Source of the DNA: Neelides folsomi
Lineage: Eukaryota; Arthropoda; Collembola; Neelipleona; Neelidae
Length of the DNA stretch: 64,000 nt
Assembly (NCBI GenBank): GCA_034687125.1
Contig: JAQGBZ010000032.1
Location: 62,001-126,000 of the forward strand
Reading direction: 5' to 3'
The translations under genes and the position numbers were made by a program. Positions 1 through 13,409 of the stretch are shown piece by piece. The notes under the pieces are model-generated. The model was given only the letters and a program-made list of their open reading frames with translations, was not told where the DNA came from and did not search any database. The stretch's first letter is position 1; the number at the start of each line of letters is the position of its first letter.

Positions 1-702
1 GTCGCGGGGAGTCAGTGAAATTCCCATAGGTTTGAAAGATAATGGCATTTCAAGTCTGACACTTTCATCTTCCTTAACATCCGTATCTCCGAAATTTGTT
101 CCCCTGGATCCATTCGAGGGACCACAGAGGAGTTCGCTCCACTTTCAAACTCAGCCCTTTACCTGGACAAGACAACAATACGTCAGGTCTCGTTGGTTCC
201 GTCGGCTTCCAAATATCAAACTCTTTTCACTCGCGGTCGAATTACTTTCCATTACGCAATTAAACCGTGTCCTTATTTAAGAACACTCACACTTCCCATT
301 TCTACCTCGAGTAGCTCAGTGGCTCAAAATTGGTTTGTAATTTTGGTTTAAAATTGAACAATAAAGAGAAATGCATTTTTAATACACAAATTTTCAAAAC
401 TTCAAAACGATATAAATTCTCGATGAATTTAATTAAAATAAATACAAACATAAATGTAAACATTGAAATAAAGCAATAGTTAAGAAGCTGAATATAGCGA
501 TACAATTTTTATTAATAGGCAAAGGCAATTGCTTCATAATAATAATATGGATAATTTGTGTAATTTAATGAAGATTTTGTTTGATCTTTTAAGCTAAAGA
601 CAAAAAACGTAATTTTGGGTGGGCAGGAGTGTGGATTGATGAAGTCGGTGTGAAGTGTTCTGTTCACTCATCTTCAATCCTTTTTTCTCATGTCGGGGTT
701 CT

Positions 703-772
703 ATGAAGCTATGGAGCCTTTCCAAGCTCATTTTCTCTTTTTTCCATCTTTTTCTCACTGTGAATCTAGAGG
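703..772 (+). CDS. Candidate signal-peptide first exon
   Basis: The ATG at 703 begins MKLWSLSKLIFSFFHLFLTV, a good signal-peptide pattern, and ends one base into a codon at GAGG|GTGAGTAT. A phase-1 junction after a signal peptide is common in secreted proteins. The start context is poor (T at -3), a second frame from the ATG at 690 is also open, and no next exon was found. Confidence 0.12.
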
Positions 773-3700
773 GTGAGTATAGAGAAGTCATCAATCAACT
801 GCCATCCCGGTCTTCCGTTTCCTACCCCAAAAGAGAAATTATATTTTTTATCCACTTTGCCCATTAAGTCCTACTGAATTTAATATTGTTAATAGTGGAA
901 TATGGAGGTGAACACGGCTCATATCAACTTTCTTCTTAATCCCATTCCTTTATCCTCCACTCCAACCGCCACTTGGAAACAAATTACAAGTCAAGACAGA
1001 TCCATTTAATTGTTTACTTTTAATTGCGCTACATTACGCTTCCCTTCCGCCTTCACTCTGCACGATCTCTGTTTCCAAACATCCATTAGTCTCTCGGACC
1101 AATGTGCGTAAATAACCATGGATGTTACCGGCAACTGACTGGTTGTAAGGACAATGTGCCCTCATCATACACATTGCATGTTCCATGTTCTTCTAACCAA
1201 AAGCCCAAATTTTGTTTTTACTTTAAAAACAGTAGTTGTAGTCATTTGGGGCCCTCATTAAATTAAAGGTGCAGTAGCTGGCAGAAAGATGAAAAAACTC
1301 TGAATCTGGGAAGTGTAGCTCTTGTGTAGTAAAGTAATAACGTAGGCAATAACTATAAGAAATATGTGAGGAGAGGAAAGTTGTTTTGCAATTCGTAAGG
1401 AGAAGCGAAAAGTATGAAAGGTTTCAAACTTCTTGACATTTGCCTGCTCAGAAGGTAATAAAAGGGAATGAATAAGAAGCTTGGATTAAAGGAAGAAAAT
1501 GTTCAAATGGATTTCCCTTTCAACTCTCCTCTTTTCAACGGCCTTTTTCCTCCTTGTGGGGACGAGGGTTTGGGTGGGAGTACATCTGTTTTAATTACAC
1601 CATCATTTGCAACTCAAACCAGATGTTCCCCCAGGAATTAATTTGAAGCCGAGTTGAAGAGACAGACGAACCTCAGTCAGTTTGATCCTACATGGAAGAA
1701 ATCTCTATGACTCTTCTTCTTTCAGAATTTCCACCGAGGTTGATTAAATCCTCAAAACCTCCTTCCTTTTTCTCATCGACGACTCTCATTATTCCGTCAT
1801 AACTCACAGACAGAGCTTTAAATCTTCATCAGGAAAATGACACAGCACATGAAGTCTTTTCCATAACACGGCACATTTAGTTCCATGCATATTAAGTCAT
1901 CATTGGCAAATATGTGAACAAACCCAATGCATACATCAACAAAGAATAAGTCTTTGATGAATATGTGCAACTTTGAATACATGTATTAATAAATACAACC
2001 CATCTTCTGGACCTATGCGGGTTTAAGTAAAAGAGGGTAAATAGGAGTGAGTCATAAAGGACAAAATAAAGAAAATCCCCTCGATATTTGCAAATAGTTA
2101 GCCGATTGTGTTAATTTAACTATAGTGGACCCCTTGCTCGAAATCTATAATCCGCTCCTCTCCCATATAACGAGTAATACAGTTAATTCAGATTTGACGT
2201 AGTTTGAAGGGGAGTTAGAAAAATTGGATTGATTTTCCTATCTCCTCATCTCTCGAGAGTGACAAACAAGATCCAATATTCATGGCATTATCATATAGCG
2301 AAGTAGTGAAGGTCCTTTGAGTTGGGAATTCCCGGTTGGATTGTTTCCATAATGACGGAGACTCCGCCGGGTGGAAATGAAAGTTTTGTGTTGGTGTGGA
2401 GGGGCGATCTCGGCCGAACACTCTTTCTCATGACGGCTTCAATGCACTCCGCCAGGATTTTATCTTTCTCTGATTGACTCGTTCCCAAGGACTTACTCCT
2501 CCCGTCCCCTTGATTGACATCAAAGCAAATAGGGAACTTTTATTTATCTTGGTTGGGAGTGAGGGAGGAGTATAACCTAATGAGCCGACGATGACAAAGA
2601 TATTTTCAAATCCACACGTCGGAGCCCGCGTATTCCCAAGTTCCTCGACGTTCTTTCTCAAATCTAATTCCTTCATTTGCACTTCAAATGAAATGCCATT
2701 TAATGAAAAGAAAAAGGTTTCAACATCGTTAGTTTCAAATGCTAAATGGAAGGTGTACTTTCTGTATTTGCATTTTTGCACACTCTAATGGACTTTTAAT
2801 TCCAAACCTTCGCCATTGTATTTTATTCAACGAATTCCCTCGTCCTTTTCCTTCTGTTTACACCAAATATTTGATCCTTGTTTCGCCTCGGGGTCTTTAA
2901 ACATCTCAAAAGTCTCAGTTACAATGTTTCTCATCCCTCCTTCGAGTTCTTGCGGTAATGCAAATTTAATGTATTTGTTTATTCAAGATGGCCCATCAGC
3001 GAAATGAAATATATGAGGATCTTTATATACATTCTTTCGCGCATTTAGTGCTAAATCACTGGACGTCAAATGAAAGGTAATGTATGAGCAGTCAATTAAT
3101 GGTAATGGGGAAGAAAGCATCGTTTTCCAGTTGAACGCCCGCATTTACTTTACCTATTTACTAAATATTAACCAGTAATTTATTAGCATCAATATTCAAT
3201 ATGGCATTCTCATTATTTGATATGAATTTTTCCCATGATTTATGAAGAAGGTGGGGGCTGCGGGAGCATAAAGTGATTTCCATTAAAAATATTTTCTCTC
3301 ACATCACAAAATAGCTCCGAGGTTTAGAGGGGGAATTTTTTATGAGGGCATAAAGGGTGGATTAAATAAATGGAATAAGTTAATTAGGGCAAATTAAAGG
3401 TAATTTATACGAGAGAATGGTCAACATGATGGAGAATTAAACGTTGTTTGAACAAGTTTGTTCCTGGAGGGAATTTGGATTTCTCCTGGAATAGGCTTTT
3501 CCATACGGGAAACGGATCCCTAATTGCCTGATTGGGAAAATGAGAGTGGGGAAGAGCATCTGTGCACAGCGAAATGGTTCATTACCTCACATTACCAACT
3601 TTCCATCATTTCACTCTCCTCGATCATCTCTGTAAAGAATCGCAAATAAATAAACACAGCCTTTCATTTCCCAAAAGAATTTCAGATCTCAATCTCCTCA

Positions 3701-3975
3701 TGCAAAATGCTCAACACATGTTGGAAGTCTTTCATGTTCAATAATAGGGGGAATTAAAATACAAAGTCTAAGGGCGCATAAAGAATAATTAATTTTTCTG
3801 GGAATCCCTCGAGGTTCTAAACACTCATTTTGTATTCTCCTATTCCTTGTTTTAAGAAACGAAGTTTACAAAACAATTTAATTTGAATAAAGGAAATATC
3901 ATCGAATTATTCAGACGGAACTACGTGCGTAGTTTAAAACCAGCTAACTAAATATCAAAGTCTTTGGAATTAAAA

Positions 3976-3990
3976 TAATTAATTAATTAA
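3976..3990. promoter_or_regulatory. Tandem TAAT/ATTA homeodomain-core cluster
   Basis: TAATTAATTAATTAA gives three overlapping TAATTA palindromes, the core bound by many homeodomain factors. It lies 9.5 kb upstream of Toll in gene-free DNA. A+T-rich DNA yields such runs by chance, so the regulatory role is speculative. Confidence 0.15.
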
Positions 3991-6900
3991 AGAAAGGGAA
4001 ATTAAAGCTGTTTGATCCAATAAAACTCAAAGGAGTGAATTTGTCATTTGCCCATTTTACAAATTTAGTGGTTGAGTCGATCCGCTCATCGTTTGGTCGA
4101 ATGCCCTTTTAATAATGAATCGAGGCCGACGGTAGTTCAAGTCGTCCAATTGACATTTGTATTGTACATGTTACATAGAGGACATTGATAGATCCAAACG
4201 GATTCAAACGTTAGTTTTATCTGTTAGGTGCGAGCAAGTAGGCCTTCCAATTAGCCCAAAAATAATGGAACGTAAATTGCAGCGGCCCTTTCAACCTCCC
4301 CTTGTCATGTCCAACTCAAAAAGCAGTTGAAGCATATTGAGTCCGCTTTGTGGTCTTTCCTCCATCGAGAATCTCCATATTATGCCCATCCTCCACTCAT
4401 ATGAATGGACAATCTGACATTCTCGCATCAATGGCCCCTGTCTCCGAATCAATGCACAATTATCTTCAAAATCCCGTCGTCCATGTGAAGAAGACGAAGA
4501 GGGTGCATTCCATATCTGCTCAACCATTGACGAATGTCCGTCACGCTCAATTCCCATCTCTGTACATATTTCTCCCTCAAACCAGGCCGCATTTTTCTCT
4601 CCCTATTTATGTAACATTCCATAAAGGTTTTAGTATATTTCTTCCTCTTTTGGGCCTTTTATCTACTCCGCTCAAATATTCATCAAAGGATTAAAAATTC
4701 ATCCTCTGACTTTGATCTCCCATGATAAATATTTTATGTGTTTTATAAAATTCAAAAGGGAACATTATTTTAAATTGTTAGCTTTTCCATTTTATACTTT
4801 GAAGTTATTTTAGTCAAGTTTTTTAAGATTATAGCAAAAGAAGGCCTTGCGTGCCGACTGCATTAAGAGAAAGTGAAATGTTGAAAGGGAGAGACAGGAA
4901 CGTGTAAAGGTCCTCACACGGATTATACGAGGTAATTTTACGAGACTCAGTAAGTCAGAGTCGCTCAACTTATGCAAACCCATGCACCCGCTGTCAACTG
5001 GGCCACGAGACTCCTACTGTAGTTATGATGTTATTATGCACCATGGTGGTTATGTAGATCATTACTGTTATTTAACATCATCCATCATGTAATGGAGAAA
5101 AATGTGGGGAAATTGTATAAAATCACTCATCATTCCATTACATCTCTCTTGAGGACTTGAAATGAATGAGGTTTATGAAAAGGAGAAGGATGAGGTAATG
5201 GAGTAATGGAGAGGGAGTTTGATAGAGAAAGTGACTGACAGCTCCACGAGCCTCTCTCCAATCCCCCAATATATTAATACTTGGATTATCCAACATTCTC
5301 AAATGTTCGTACATGTCTGTAAATATTACACAAAGGAATATACTTTTACTTTTTTTACCAGCCCTATTCCAAATATGGAGAAACCTTGTTAAATTGCTTG
5401 TCCGTCTCAACTCTATATTGGGGTGCAAATACGATCTTTCCATTTAATAATGGAATCTTGACTGTTATATCAATTCCGCCTCCCTTTATTATATTCCATT
5501 GAAACCATTTAAGTTTTTTAAGCTTACCATTTTACCCAATCTGCTCCTCAAATCCTCAACCTCTCACATTACCACCGACCGAATTCGAAAATGGAAACTA
5601 CTTATGTGAGGTACAAGAGAGAGAGATGAGTTGAATGGAGGGCGAAGTGAATAAGCTTTTATTGTGAAATTGATATCTCACTGACATTCGATCCTATAAG
5701 AGTTTATATCAATAGATATATGACAATACACAAAGGCTGGAGCCTCCCTCCGGTCTAAACGAATAAAATGGAACTTACTCCGTTTATAAAATATTTCCTC
5801 TGCCCGGTTTCATCACAACCCCGCAACTAGATTCTATGGGCTTTTGTCCCAAGTCCGCCTCCACACTACAATAAATGTAAAACTAACTCATTCCGTTAAA
5901 TACGGATGAGAGGGGGAGGCAAAATAATTTTTGTCATTCATCTCGTGACCCTAAACGACCCTCCTGCCAGTTTGAAACATATGCCCATTCCTTAATCCTT
6001 CCTTTCAGCTGATTAATGCCCTCCATTACCCAGACGAGTTTGACCCACGATGGGTCAATATTGACAACCCTGTCAACACAACAACATCATTTCTCAATTT
6101 AAATTAATTAAATCGTGAGTGATTACTTCATTATTCTGATTATAGACAAATATTCTCAACTCGTTTGTTCTAAATTTTTTGGAAATTTTTAATACCCTAT
6201 AAGTAGATAGTTCATATTTACACATTAATATCTAATTGCGTTAAAACATTATTCTTGGACTCTACAATATTTTAGCTTGTATCTGTTGTCATCAAGTCAT
6301 CTGATGAAAATTAAAATTTAATTTTTACATTACTATATTTTAAAATAAATATCTACGTCATTGAAGTTACCTGTTTAATTCTATTGTATACCAATAAGAT
6401 TGAGAGAGAAGGGAAATAAATTAAGAGTGAAAAGGTTTGAGATTGGGTATTATGAAATCCCATCTGAATCTCGAGTGAGGATTGATGAAAGTGGAGGAGA
6501 TTTGTAGAGGATTCAATCGGTCGACTGAGGCGTAATGGAGTATTTTAAGGAAGACTGGCAGTTTGTTAATGCTTAAATCAATAGAGACTCAACGAGTCTT
6601 CTTAAAGGAATGATCCATCTTATTCCGCCTACTTCCCAACGTCTCCTCTCCCTCATGAATTTACTCAAGGAGTCAATGGAATTTACATGACTTTCCTCAA
6701 ACATCACCCTTTTAAATATAGTCATATTTTAAAATATTTTAGACAAGGAATCCTTTAAGTCTTCAAGAAAACTATAAAACCAATATTTAATTAAATTATA
6801 CAGGATAAAATCTAAGGAAAATGGTATGAGTTTGAAGGATTTTGACATTTAGCAGCCCATTTAGTTCTTCATAAATATGAAGAGTAAATATTTAAAATGT

Positions 6901-9900
6901 AGCGTATATGAAATTATTCAAAGTCACGTTTACGACCATCATCGTTGAAATACTTGGAAAGGGCGTCTTCATGTTCGCCAGTCTCCTGCTCAATGCATTT
7001 ATGCATGTTTCGTCTTCCAAAGGGGTGAGAGATAAAGGAGAGTGCAGGAGGGAAAAGGCTCTACAAGATGCAAAAAGGGGAGAGAATGAATAGAAAAGCA
7101 GTAGGGAATGTTTGGAACTTGGAAGGAATTGAAAGACTCCGTTCGTATCTCAGGGGAAACTCAAAAGTCGTCTTCAACATGAGAATGAAGATGAAAGAAA
7201 CATGAGAGAGCTTCGTTCATTGACGAAGGAAAAAAGGGGAAAAACCTCTCAATGGAATGAAGAGGTGCGAATCGATGAATTGGCTAATGGTCCCCATTTT
7301 CTGCCCAAAGGCGAGACATTTCAAATTTATGCTAATGTGTAATTGAGGGTCCTTCTGAAGGGGCTAATTGAGATGATGATCGGCCTCGTTGAAATTGACT
7401 TATCGACTTTTAAATTTAAGGTAATAAAAGGGTGAAGACGTCGGTCCTTTGAGCCCAGTTGGAAACCACGTCCTTCAAACACAACTCATTTTGCAAAGGG
7501 AACCTGTAGGAATTCTCATAAAAATATTTCATTCCTTTCCTTGAGCCTCCCTCATTCCTCCGCCATTGTGAAGGCGAAAAAGAAGGTGTGAATGGGGAGA
7601 TGAAATGACCACCTTTGTCTTCACCTCCCTCCCGAGAAATGAGTCTGAGTGATTGGAATCCGGCTGGTCAAAGCGATGCTCATTAATTCCCCCTTTCATG
7701 TAACGACACCCTCCTCTTTTTCATCCCAACTCCTTTCTTACTTCTACAAATATATATTGAGTGTATTGTAAATGTCTTGACGTTCCAAGGCTCCACTTTA
7801 ATATAAAAAATTGAGGCTATTGAGCAAATAAAGAATTTAGAGAATTGGTTAAATAATCCACATTCTTTAAGAATTCCATCCAACCTCTATTAAACATCTT
7901 TGGCAAAAATCATTAGTTTAATGATATTTTACTAAAACATATAAATCATATAGTGAACTACATACAAGCTATATGTATGTGAATTTAATATACTGTATTT
8001 ATAAACTGTATACCCTACATACAAGAATTCCTGATAAAAAATAAAATATACGAGTAGATTAAAACCTAGTTTGAGGGAAAAACTCATAATTTTAAATCAT
8101 TTAATGAAGGGTGTTATATTTTCATACGTTGCGCTTTGACGATAAAAGAACGAACATGTAAGTGGTTTTAGTAATGGGATAATGATTGAAAATTGAGCTA
8201 AACGCCTTAGCGTCATAAATTAGGAAATGACTAGAAAGGGGAGGGAATGGACGGGTTAAGTGAATTAAGGTGGACCCCTCCGAAATATCCGAGGGATTCA
8301 TAAGCCACATTTAGTCCTAAGCCACGCGCTTTGGATCTCACCCTTCCAAAATACATAGCTTCATACATATATTACATTGGAGGAAATGAAATTTAAAGGA
8401 GGGAAATTCTCTCTTAAATTATGAGATGATCTCCAAAGGTCGAGTTAAACCAATTATGGGGGATTCGGGGACGTTGAGTGATGTGCAGATCCACCCGAAC
8501 CTGCCCTCACCCTCCGCGGATTGCAATGGCGCTCTGCCCGCTTTGGTCGTGGTTTTTAAATCGGTTCTTGATGTGCCATCAACAATCTGGCGACCGACAT
8601 GAAGTCATTTCCCAATTCCCCATTCTCCACTCTCAAGAGCTAATTAAGAAGTAAAGGGAGAGCTGTGGTTTCGGGGCGGAGATCCCCGGCTCTTTGTAGT
8701 AGGTCCTCATTTTTATGAGGATTGCGTGTGAGGGCTATGAGGGAAGTTTGTTTGTTCTCTCCGAAGATATTTATGCTTCGCTTGAAGCTTCATTAATATA
8801 ATGCCTGGAGATGCAAAGTACTTGTAGTCACGGAAGGGCTGAGACCCTTAATAAAACTCCCAAAGACGACCGTAACTCCCTCTCAATAATAATCGGCTCT
8901 CTTCTCCATTGATGAATTATGAAAAATTATAGAGTGGGATGAGATTGATAACCAAAGGAAGTTTCTTTATTCAATACGGAAGTTCCTCCTCTCTATCCAA
9001 ATTCAAACCTCCGCCCGCCGCTTTTACTCATAAATCCTCCCAAAAATGTATTTTGAGATAACAATATCTACTAACTATAATAACGTGGCGGCTTTGGTTT
9101 TTCCATTCAGAACCAGTAGGTATAAAATAATAAAAATTTAAGGTTCTTAAATTAAAAGGCCAGCTGCCTTCCCCAATCATTTCAAGCTTCAACCTTTGAG
9201 CTTCACACAGCACACACTCTGGAAAAATATTCCGAGTGGCCGGATTCAATAAAGTAGTTTTAAGAAAAAGGGAAATATTTGACGAGTAATAAACTGATAT
9301 TCATACGTTAAATGATATTTTATACGCCTTGTCATGATTGTTCTCGAGGCCTCCCTACAAGGGGCTCAACCAACGAGAACCTACTTGAGAAGCAATAAAA
9401 TGTTCAATATTTATCCTCAAACCTCATGCGAAAGGAAGCGAAGTCAAAGGAAAGCGATGAACAATAAAAATTTTCACACTTTTTGGCTCCACAATGCTCC
9501 AACTTGTTCTCGGGCTCATTAATACTAGGACTGTGTGCGTGGGACAAACGACCCGAATTCAACACTTTGTAAAATCCATTCACAGAAGTTCCTTTACCAG
9601 AAGCCGAAAATCATCGTCTCAAATTAAGGAATTAGAGGAATTTGGCATTGCGGAAAGACGATTAAGATTTTATATTTGTTCGACAAATGTCACACGTGTG
9701 CCCAATTGACAAATTCTAACGCCATATTTTAATATTAATAGGAAATTAGGAAATACAAACATGTTAACTATTTCTTGAGGAAATGGTTTTATTTTACCCA
9801 AATGAATTGTAGTTTGTAGGGTAGATACGTAGAATTGTAAAGTAGTTTTATGGATTAGGAAATTAGCCGAGAAGGTGTGGATTGTATTGTTAATTTCTAT

Positions 9901-11564
9901 TGTCATTTTAAAAATGTTTTTTGCTCTCACAGGTGAATTGAAAAGGAGAGGTATAAATTAAGATGCAAAGTGGATTGTGCAGTGAGAGGAGTATTGTTCT
10001 TCAACTGACTATTACTCTTATTGAAAGGGGGAACGACACGGTGAGTGGGGACGGGAAAGGCAATTAAGATTAAGCTATTAGAGGACCGTCCTCTGTGACC
10101 GTAATCGTAATGGACGAAGCTGGTGGAGGAGTTGCCTTATATAAATAAAGACTATGGCTATATTACAGTTGGGAAAAGCCCTTTCAATCCCTCAGCACTT
10201 TTAATTCGTAAGACAATGAGGGATAGAAGATGAATAAGTCCCTGGAACCACCTGTGATTAATTGGAGAAGAGAGGAGAGGAAGTCGGCGTTGTCCTCTCC
10301 TCCATTCTCTCGCATTCTTCATGAATAATTAATGACAGAAAATGCAAATTGGCTCGAAATGGATAGCTGTCAGGAGGGCAGGGGGTTGTAACGATATGAC
10401 CAACCAATCCATAACTTAAATTACCAATCAAACGATGAGCCCTTGCGGCATAATGTCCAAAAGCGTGTGCTTCTAATAACACATTGTTGTTACTTATTAC
10501 AAGTGCACACACATGAAGGCTTTGATGGGAAGTTCTTAAGCTTCATTGGATGAGGGTTTCATATAAGACGCGGAGAAGATTGTGTTACGACTCCGAATTG
10601 AAATCCACGTCAATCAATTCCAACTTGCATCTGAGGCATATTTCCCCTTTAGATCGATTTCCATGATTAATTAGATACAAGTATTTTCCAATTACTCCTC
10701 CAGTCAATCTCAATCTCAAGTTATGTATGTTATTAAAATTCTGTAATTAAGAATCATTCACATTCATTCACCAATTCAATTAATCAAGTGACACTTTTAA
10801 TAATATTTATAAGATAAAATTCTAAATATTTTATTTAATTAATACTGATTTATATATTCCTTTGTTTATGGTCGTATCGTTAAATTTAAGTGAAATAACG
10901 TGTAGCAGTAGCATCAAATTCAAAAGAAGGACTGTCTTATCTAATATACAAATATAAATACAATTTATTTATTTAACTTTTATTCAAAAATTTTATTCGA
11001 TATAAAAATCCAACCAAATCGAATTAAATTGGGTTTTTATGTCATTTGCCCAATTGCGTTGATAAATGAAGAGTCCAATGGGTAAAATGAATAAAACGAC
11101 CAATTGGAAATAATAAAGGACAATTTATAGGGATTTTATCAAATTTTGGTCTCTTGGTCGTCCAGATGTGTCAATGGCCGTAACGAGACCGGGCAATGAA
11201 GCCCAATCAACTTCCTTTTTTGCTCTTTGAGGAAAAGTGGATTTATTAGGGGAGTGGCATGACATTGAGTGTTCAGATGTGGTGGGACAAAGCGATAATA
11301 ATTTCGATCAATGAATATCCCAACTCAATATTCGGATAGTTGGGGAACTGAATAGGAAAACTGGATCCTTCACAACGTAACACACATTCTGGCCATTCTC
11401 CCTCAAATTTTTATTCCTGTTGAGAGAGGAATGTTCGCGCTGTGTTGCGAAGGGTGAAGGGACTCGCCCTGGAAATGTTCCAAGTGTCCCGATGCTGGCT
11501 ACTTTTAACGCCTCGTTCAACCGTAGGGGCTCTCGGCCTTTCAGCCCTTTGTCCCTTCAAAAGA

Positions 11565-11583
11565 GTGTGTGTGTCTGTGTGTA
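11565..11583. repeat. GT microsatellite
   Basis: An interrupted (GT)n run, with one C interruption, lies about 1 kb upstream of the candidate Toll first exon. Confidence 0.8.
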
Positions 11584-12188
11584 TTATGTTCGTCTCTGTG
11601 TGCTGGGAGAGTCCCTTCAGGAACCCAATTGTCTCCGACCGACCCAGCCACTTCCATTCCATCAAATCAAATCTTCCACTTACTTAAACTCCCCTTTAAA
11701 ATCTGTTCCTCAACACATTATTGACTCTGCCTCAAGTTGGGCCTGAGAGGCTGAAGGAGGAATTAAATTCTTTGATTTCGATGACCCTTCAATTAATCCT
11801 TGTCAATCTCTCTACTTTTCAATTCTTTTTTTTCTCCGTCACTTACATAATAATATTCATATGCCCATTTTAATATTTATTTATAGTACAAGTACGAGTA
11901 TTTACTTTCATGTATATTCATGTCTGAACCTGATGAATCATAAAGCTCGATAAAAAGATTCTCACCATTGCTCCATCATAAATACGTCGAAATGGAAGTA
12001 ATCACCACTTTTAAAGGTTTGCTCAAAAAGGAACGTTGAAAATGAGGGAGAAAAAAGAAAATAACTCATTATGATCCATGGAAAATCTACACATAATTTT
12101 ACAACTTTGAATCTCTGGTCGTATATCAAAAATATACCTATTTAAGTATATATGGTACTTATATTGGGAAAGGGAAGAGGGGCCACGT

Positions 12189-12195
12189 TATAAAT
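12189..12195 (+). promoter_or_regulatory. TATA-like box upstream of the candidate first exon
   Basis: TATAAAT sits at the edge of the G+C-richer block and could direct initiation near 12220. TATAAAT occurs often by chance in A+T-rich DNA, and the TCAGT initiator-like sites at about 12376 and 12482 are alternatives, so this is only a candidate. Confidence 0.15.
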
Positions 12196-12479
12196 TCGGT
12201 ATGGTAGTGGAACGGAAGGGTTCGGAATGTTTGAGTCCTTCCATGGGATCTTCCCATAGCCAGCAGAGTGAGAGTTGCGCTGGGAGATCGGGGAGTGCAA
12301 GAGGGACCGGGTCGGGTGGCTCGTCGCCGTCCAAAAACTTCCCTCAAATGCAGTGGGAGCCAGAGCTGGGAGTTCAGTTTTAGTAAAGCAGTCGTTGGAG
12401 CCGTGCGGCTCTTCATCCCAAATCTTACAATATCCAAGGAAGGGACGATGAGTGTTCCCTTCGAGTGAGTCTCTCACGG

Positions 12480-12485
12480 TCAGTT
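12480..12485 (+). promoter_or_regulatory. Initiator-like element (TCAGTT)
   Basis: TCAGTT matches the arthropod initiator consensus TCAKTY and lies 79 nt before the candidate first-intron donor. No convincing downstream promoter element is visible at +28 to +33. A second TCAGTT is at 12374-12379. Confidence 0.22.
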
Positions 12486-12560
12486 CGAACTCCTCGCATT
12501 ACACACCCTGACCCAAACCTCGGCTGGGTAGAATATGGGAGACACCACTTGACGACCCAA
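12482..12560 (+). other. Candidate noncoding first exon of the Toll gene
   Basis: The stretch runs from an initiator-like TCAGTTCG (A at 12482) to the GTAAGAAT donor at 12561, giving about 79 nt. It holds one more short upstream ORF (ATG at 12535, MGDTT, ending 12552). The block from about 12230 to 12560 is noticeably richer in G+C and CpG than its surroundings, as expected of a promoter or first exon. The true start could also lie further upstream, near the TATA-like box at 12189. Confidence 0.28.
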
Positions 12561-13409
12561 GTAAGAATTTTTCCTTTTCTTCTTTCAACATCTCTCCCGA
12601 CCCAAACACATTCCACCCTCATCATTTTCCTTTACAAAGTGGAGAAAAAGTAGAAACATCCAACTTCGGTTTCAATTCCCATTTCACTCCGTTATTTCCC
12701 TCCTCTTTAATGTTCTCGTTAGGTAGAAACTTCTCCGAAACATCTTTCACCATTATGGACCAAATTTTTACCCAAAAAACATCATTCCAAATGTAAAACA
12801 TTTTTTAAAGTCGAGTTTCGAATCAAAAGTAGTAAAGTAGTCAAAAGTAGTATTTTAAAAAGTATGTTAGCTATTTTACCTTTAGTTTTGTCGCTACAAA
12901 AGCCAAATGATCAAAAGGGAGAATTTTGTAAAGTTGAAAGATATGAAAGAGGGAACGAGCGGATGAAGTTCTTTCAAGCCGAAATGTTAAACAAGACCAA
13001 CTGAACCATGGGCAATTAGATAAAGAAATAATTAACAAATAAAGATAAGGTTTCGTTTGAGGAATAAAATAAACGAGGTTTTGAACGAGGAATGTAAATT
13101 GTAACAAGGGAGAATTCCACCATTTGACAGGAGTGGAATGTGAAGGCATGGAGGTTATGGATAAAAATAAAGGGTGAAGATTAGGACCTGTGTGAAGACC
13201 TTGTCCAGATTTTCCTCCGCGCTTTCTCAAAATCCTTAAAGTGGAGAATCGTCGAGTGTCAATGATAATAACCCAAGAGTTCTCACAGCTCCCTCAGTTC
13301 CTCGCCCATTCTCATTTTACGACTCTCCCGACCCTTCCAATTGCCCGTATTATAAAAGTGTAAAAAGAATTGTCAACGAGGAGTTAAAGGAATGATTCTT
13401 TTCTTTCAG
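12561..13409 (+). other. Candidate 5' UTR intron of the Toll gene
   Basis: The donor CCCAA|GTAAGAAT at 12561 and the acceptor CTTTCAG ending at 13409 are both close to consensus, and the acceptor has a long pyrimidine run. The interior is A+T-rich with no convincing ORF. Intronless long-Toll coding regions preceded by a noncoding first exon are a familiar arrangement in insects. The pairing of these two sites is inferred. Confidence 0.4.

Larger units (their letters stand above)
1..12180. other. Gene-free upstream flank
   Basis: This is A+T-rich DNA with many short pyrimidine/purine runs and no ORF above about 117 codons that I can support. At the left edge (about 1-150) open frames run off the window on both strands; the minus-strand one includes TDVKEDESVRLEMPL and could be the end of an exon, but this is weak. 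A minus-strand frame of about 117 codons at 2428-2781 ends its better part at a donor-like GGGAGGA|GTAAGTCC (near 2494) and is also unproven. Otherwise I see possible Toll regulatory DNA and nothing definite. Confidence 0.5.

Noticed and set aside
300-365. tRNA-like A-box (TAGCTCAGTGGCTC)
   Set aside because: There is no B-box (GGTTCRANNCC) at the expected distance and no acceptor-stem pairing, so it is not a tRNA or a recognisable tRNA-derived SINE.
6908-7093. ORF with a hydrophobic start followed by GTGAGAGA
   Set aside because: The hydrophobic part is weak as a signal peptide, the rest is a purine-rich low-complexity tail, and there is no next exon.
9933-10040. Exon-like block with a strong acceptor (TTTTTTGCTCTCACAG) and GTGAGTGG donor
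   Set aside because: All three frames have a stop in the first 30 nt, so it cannot be an internal coding exon. Only a noncoding or start-containing exon (ATG at 9963) would fit, with no further support.
12142-12625. Overlapping ORFs on both strands in the G+C-rich block before Toll
   Set aside because: The open frames occur on both strands at once, as expected from low stop-codon density in a promoter or first-exon block, and none resembles a protein family.
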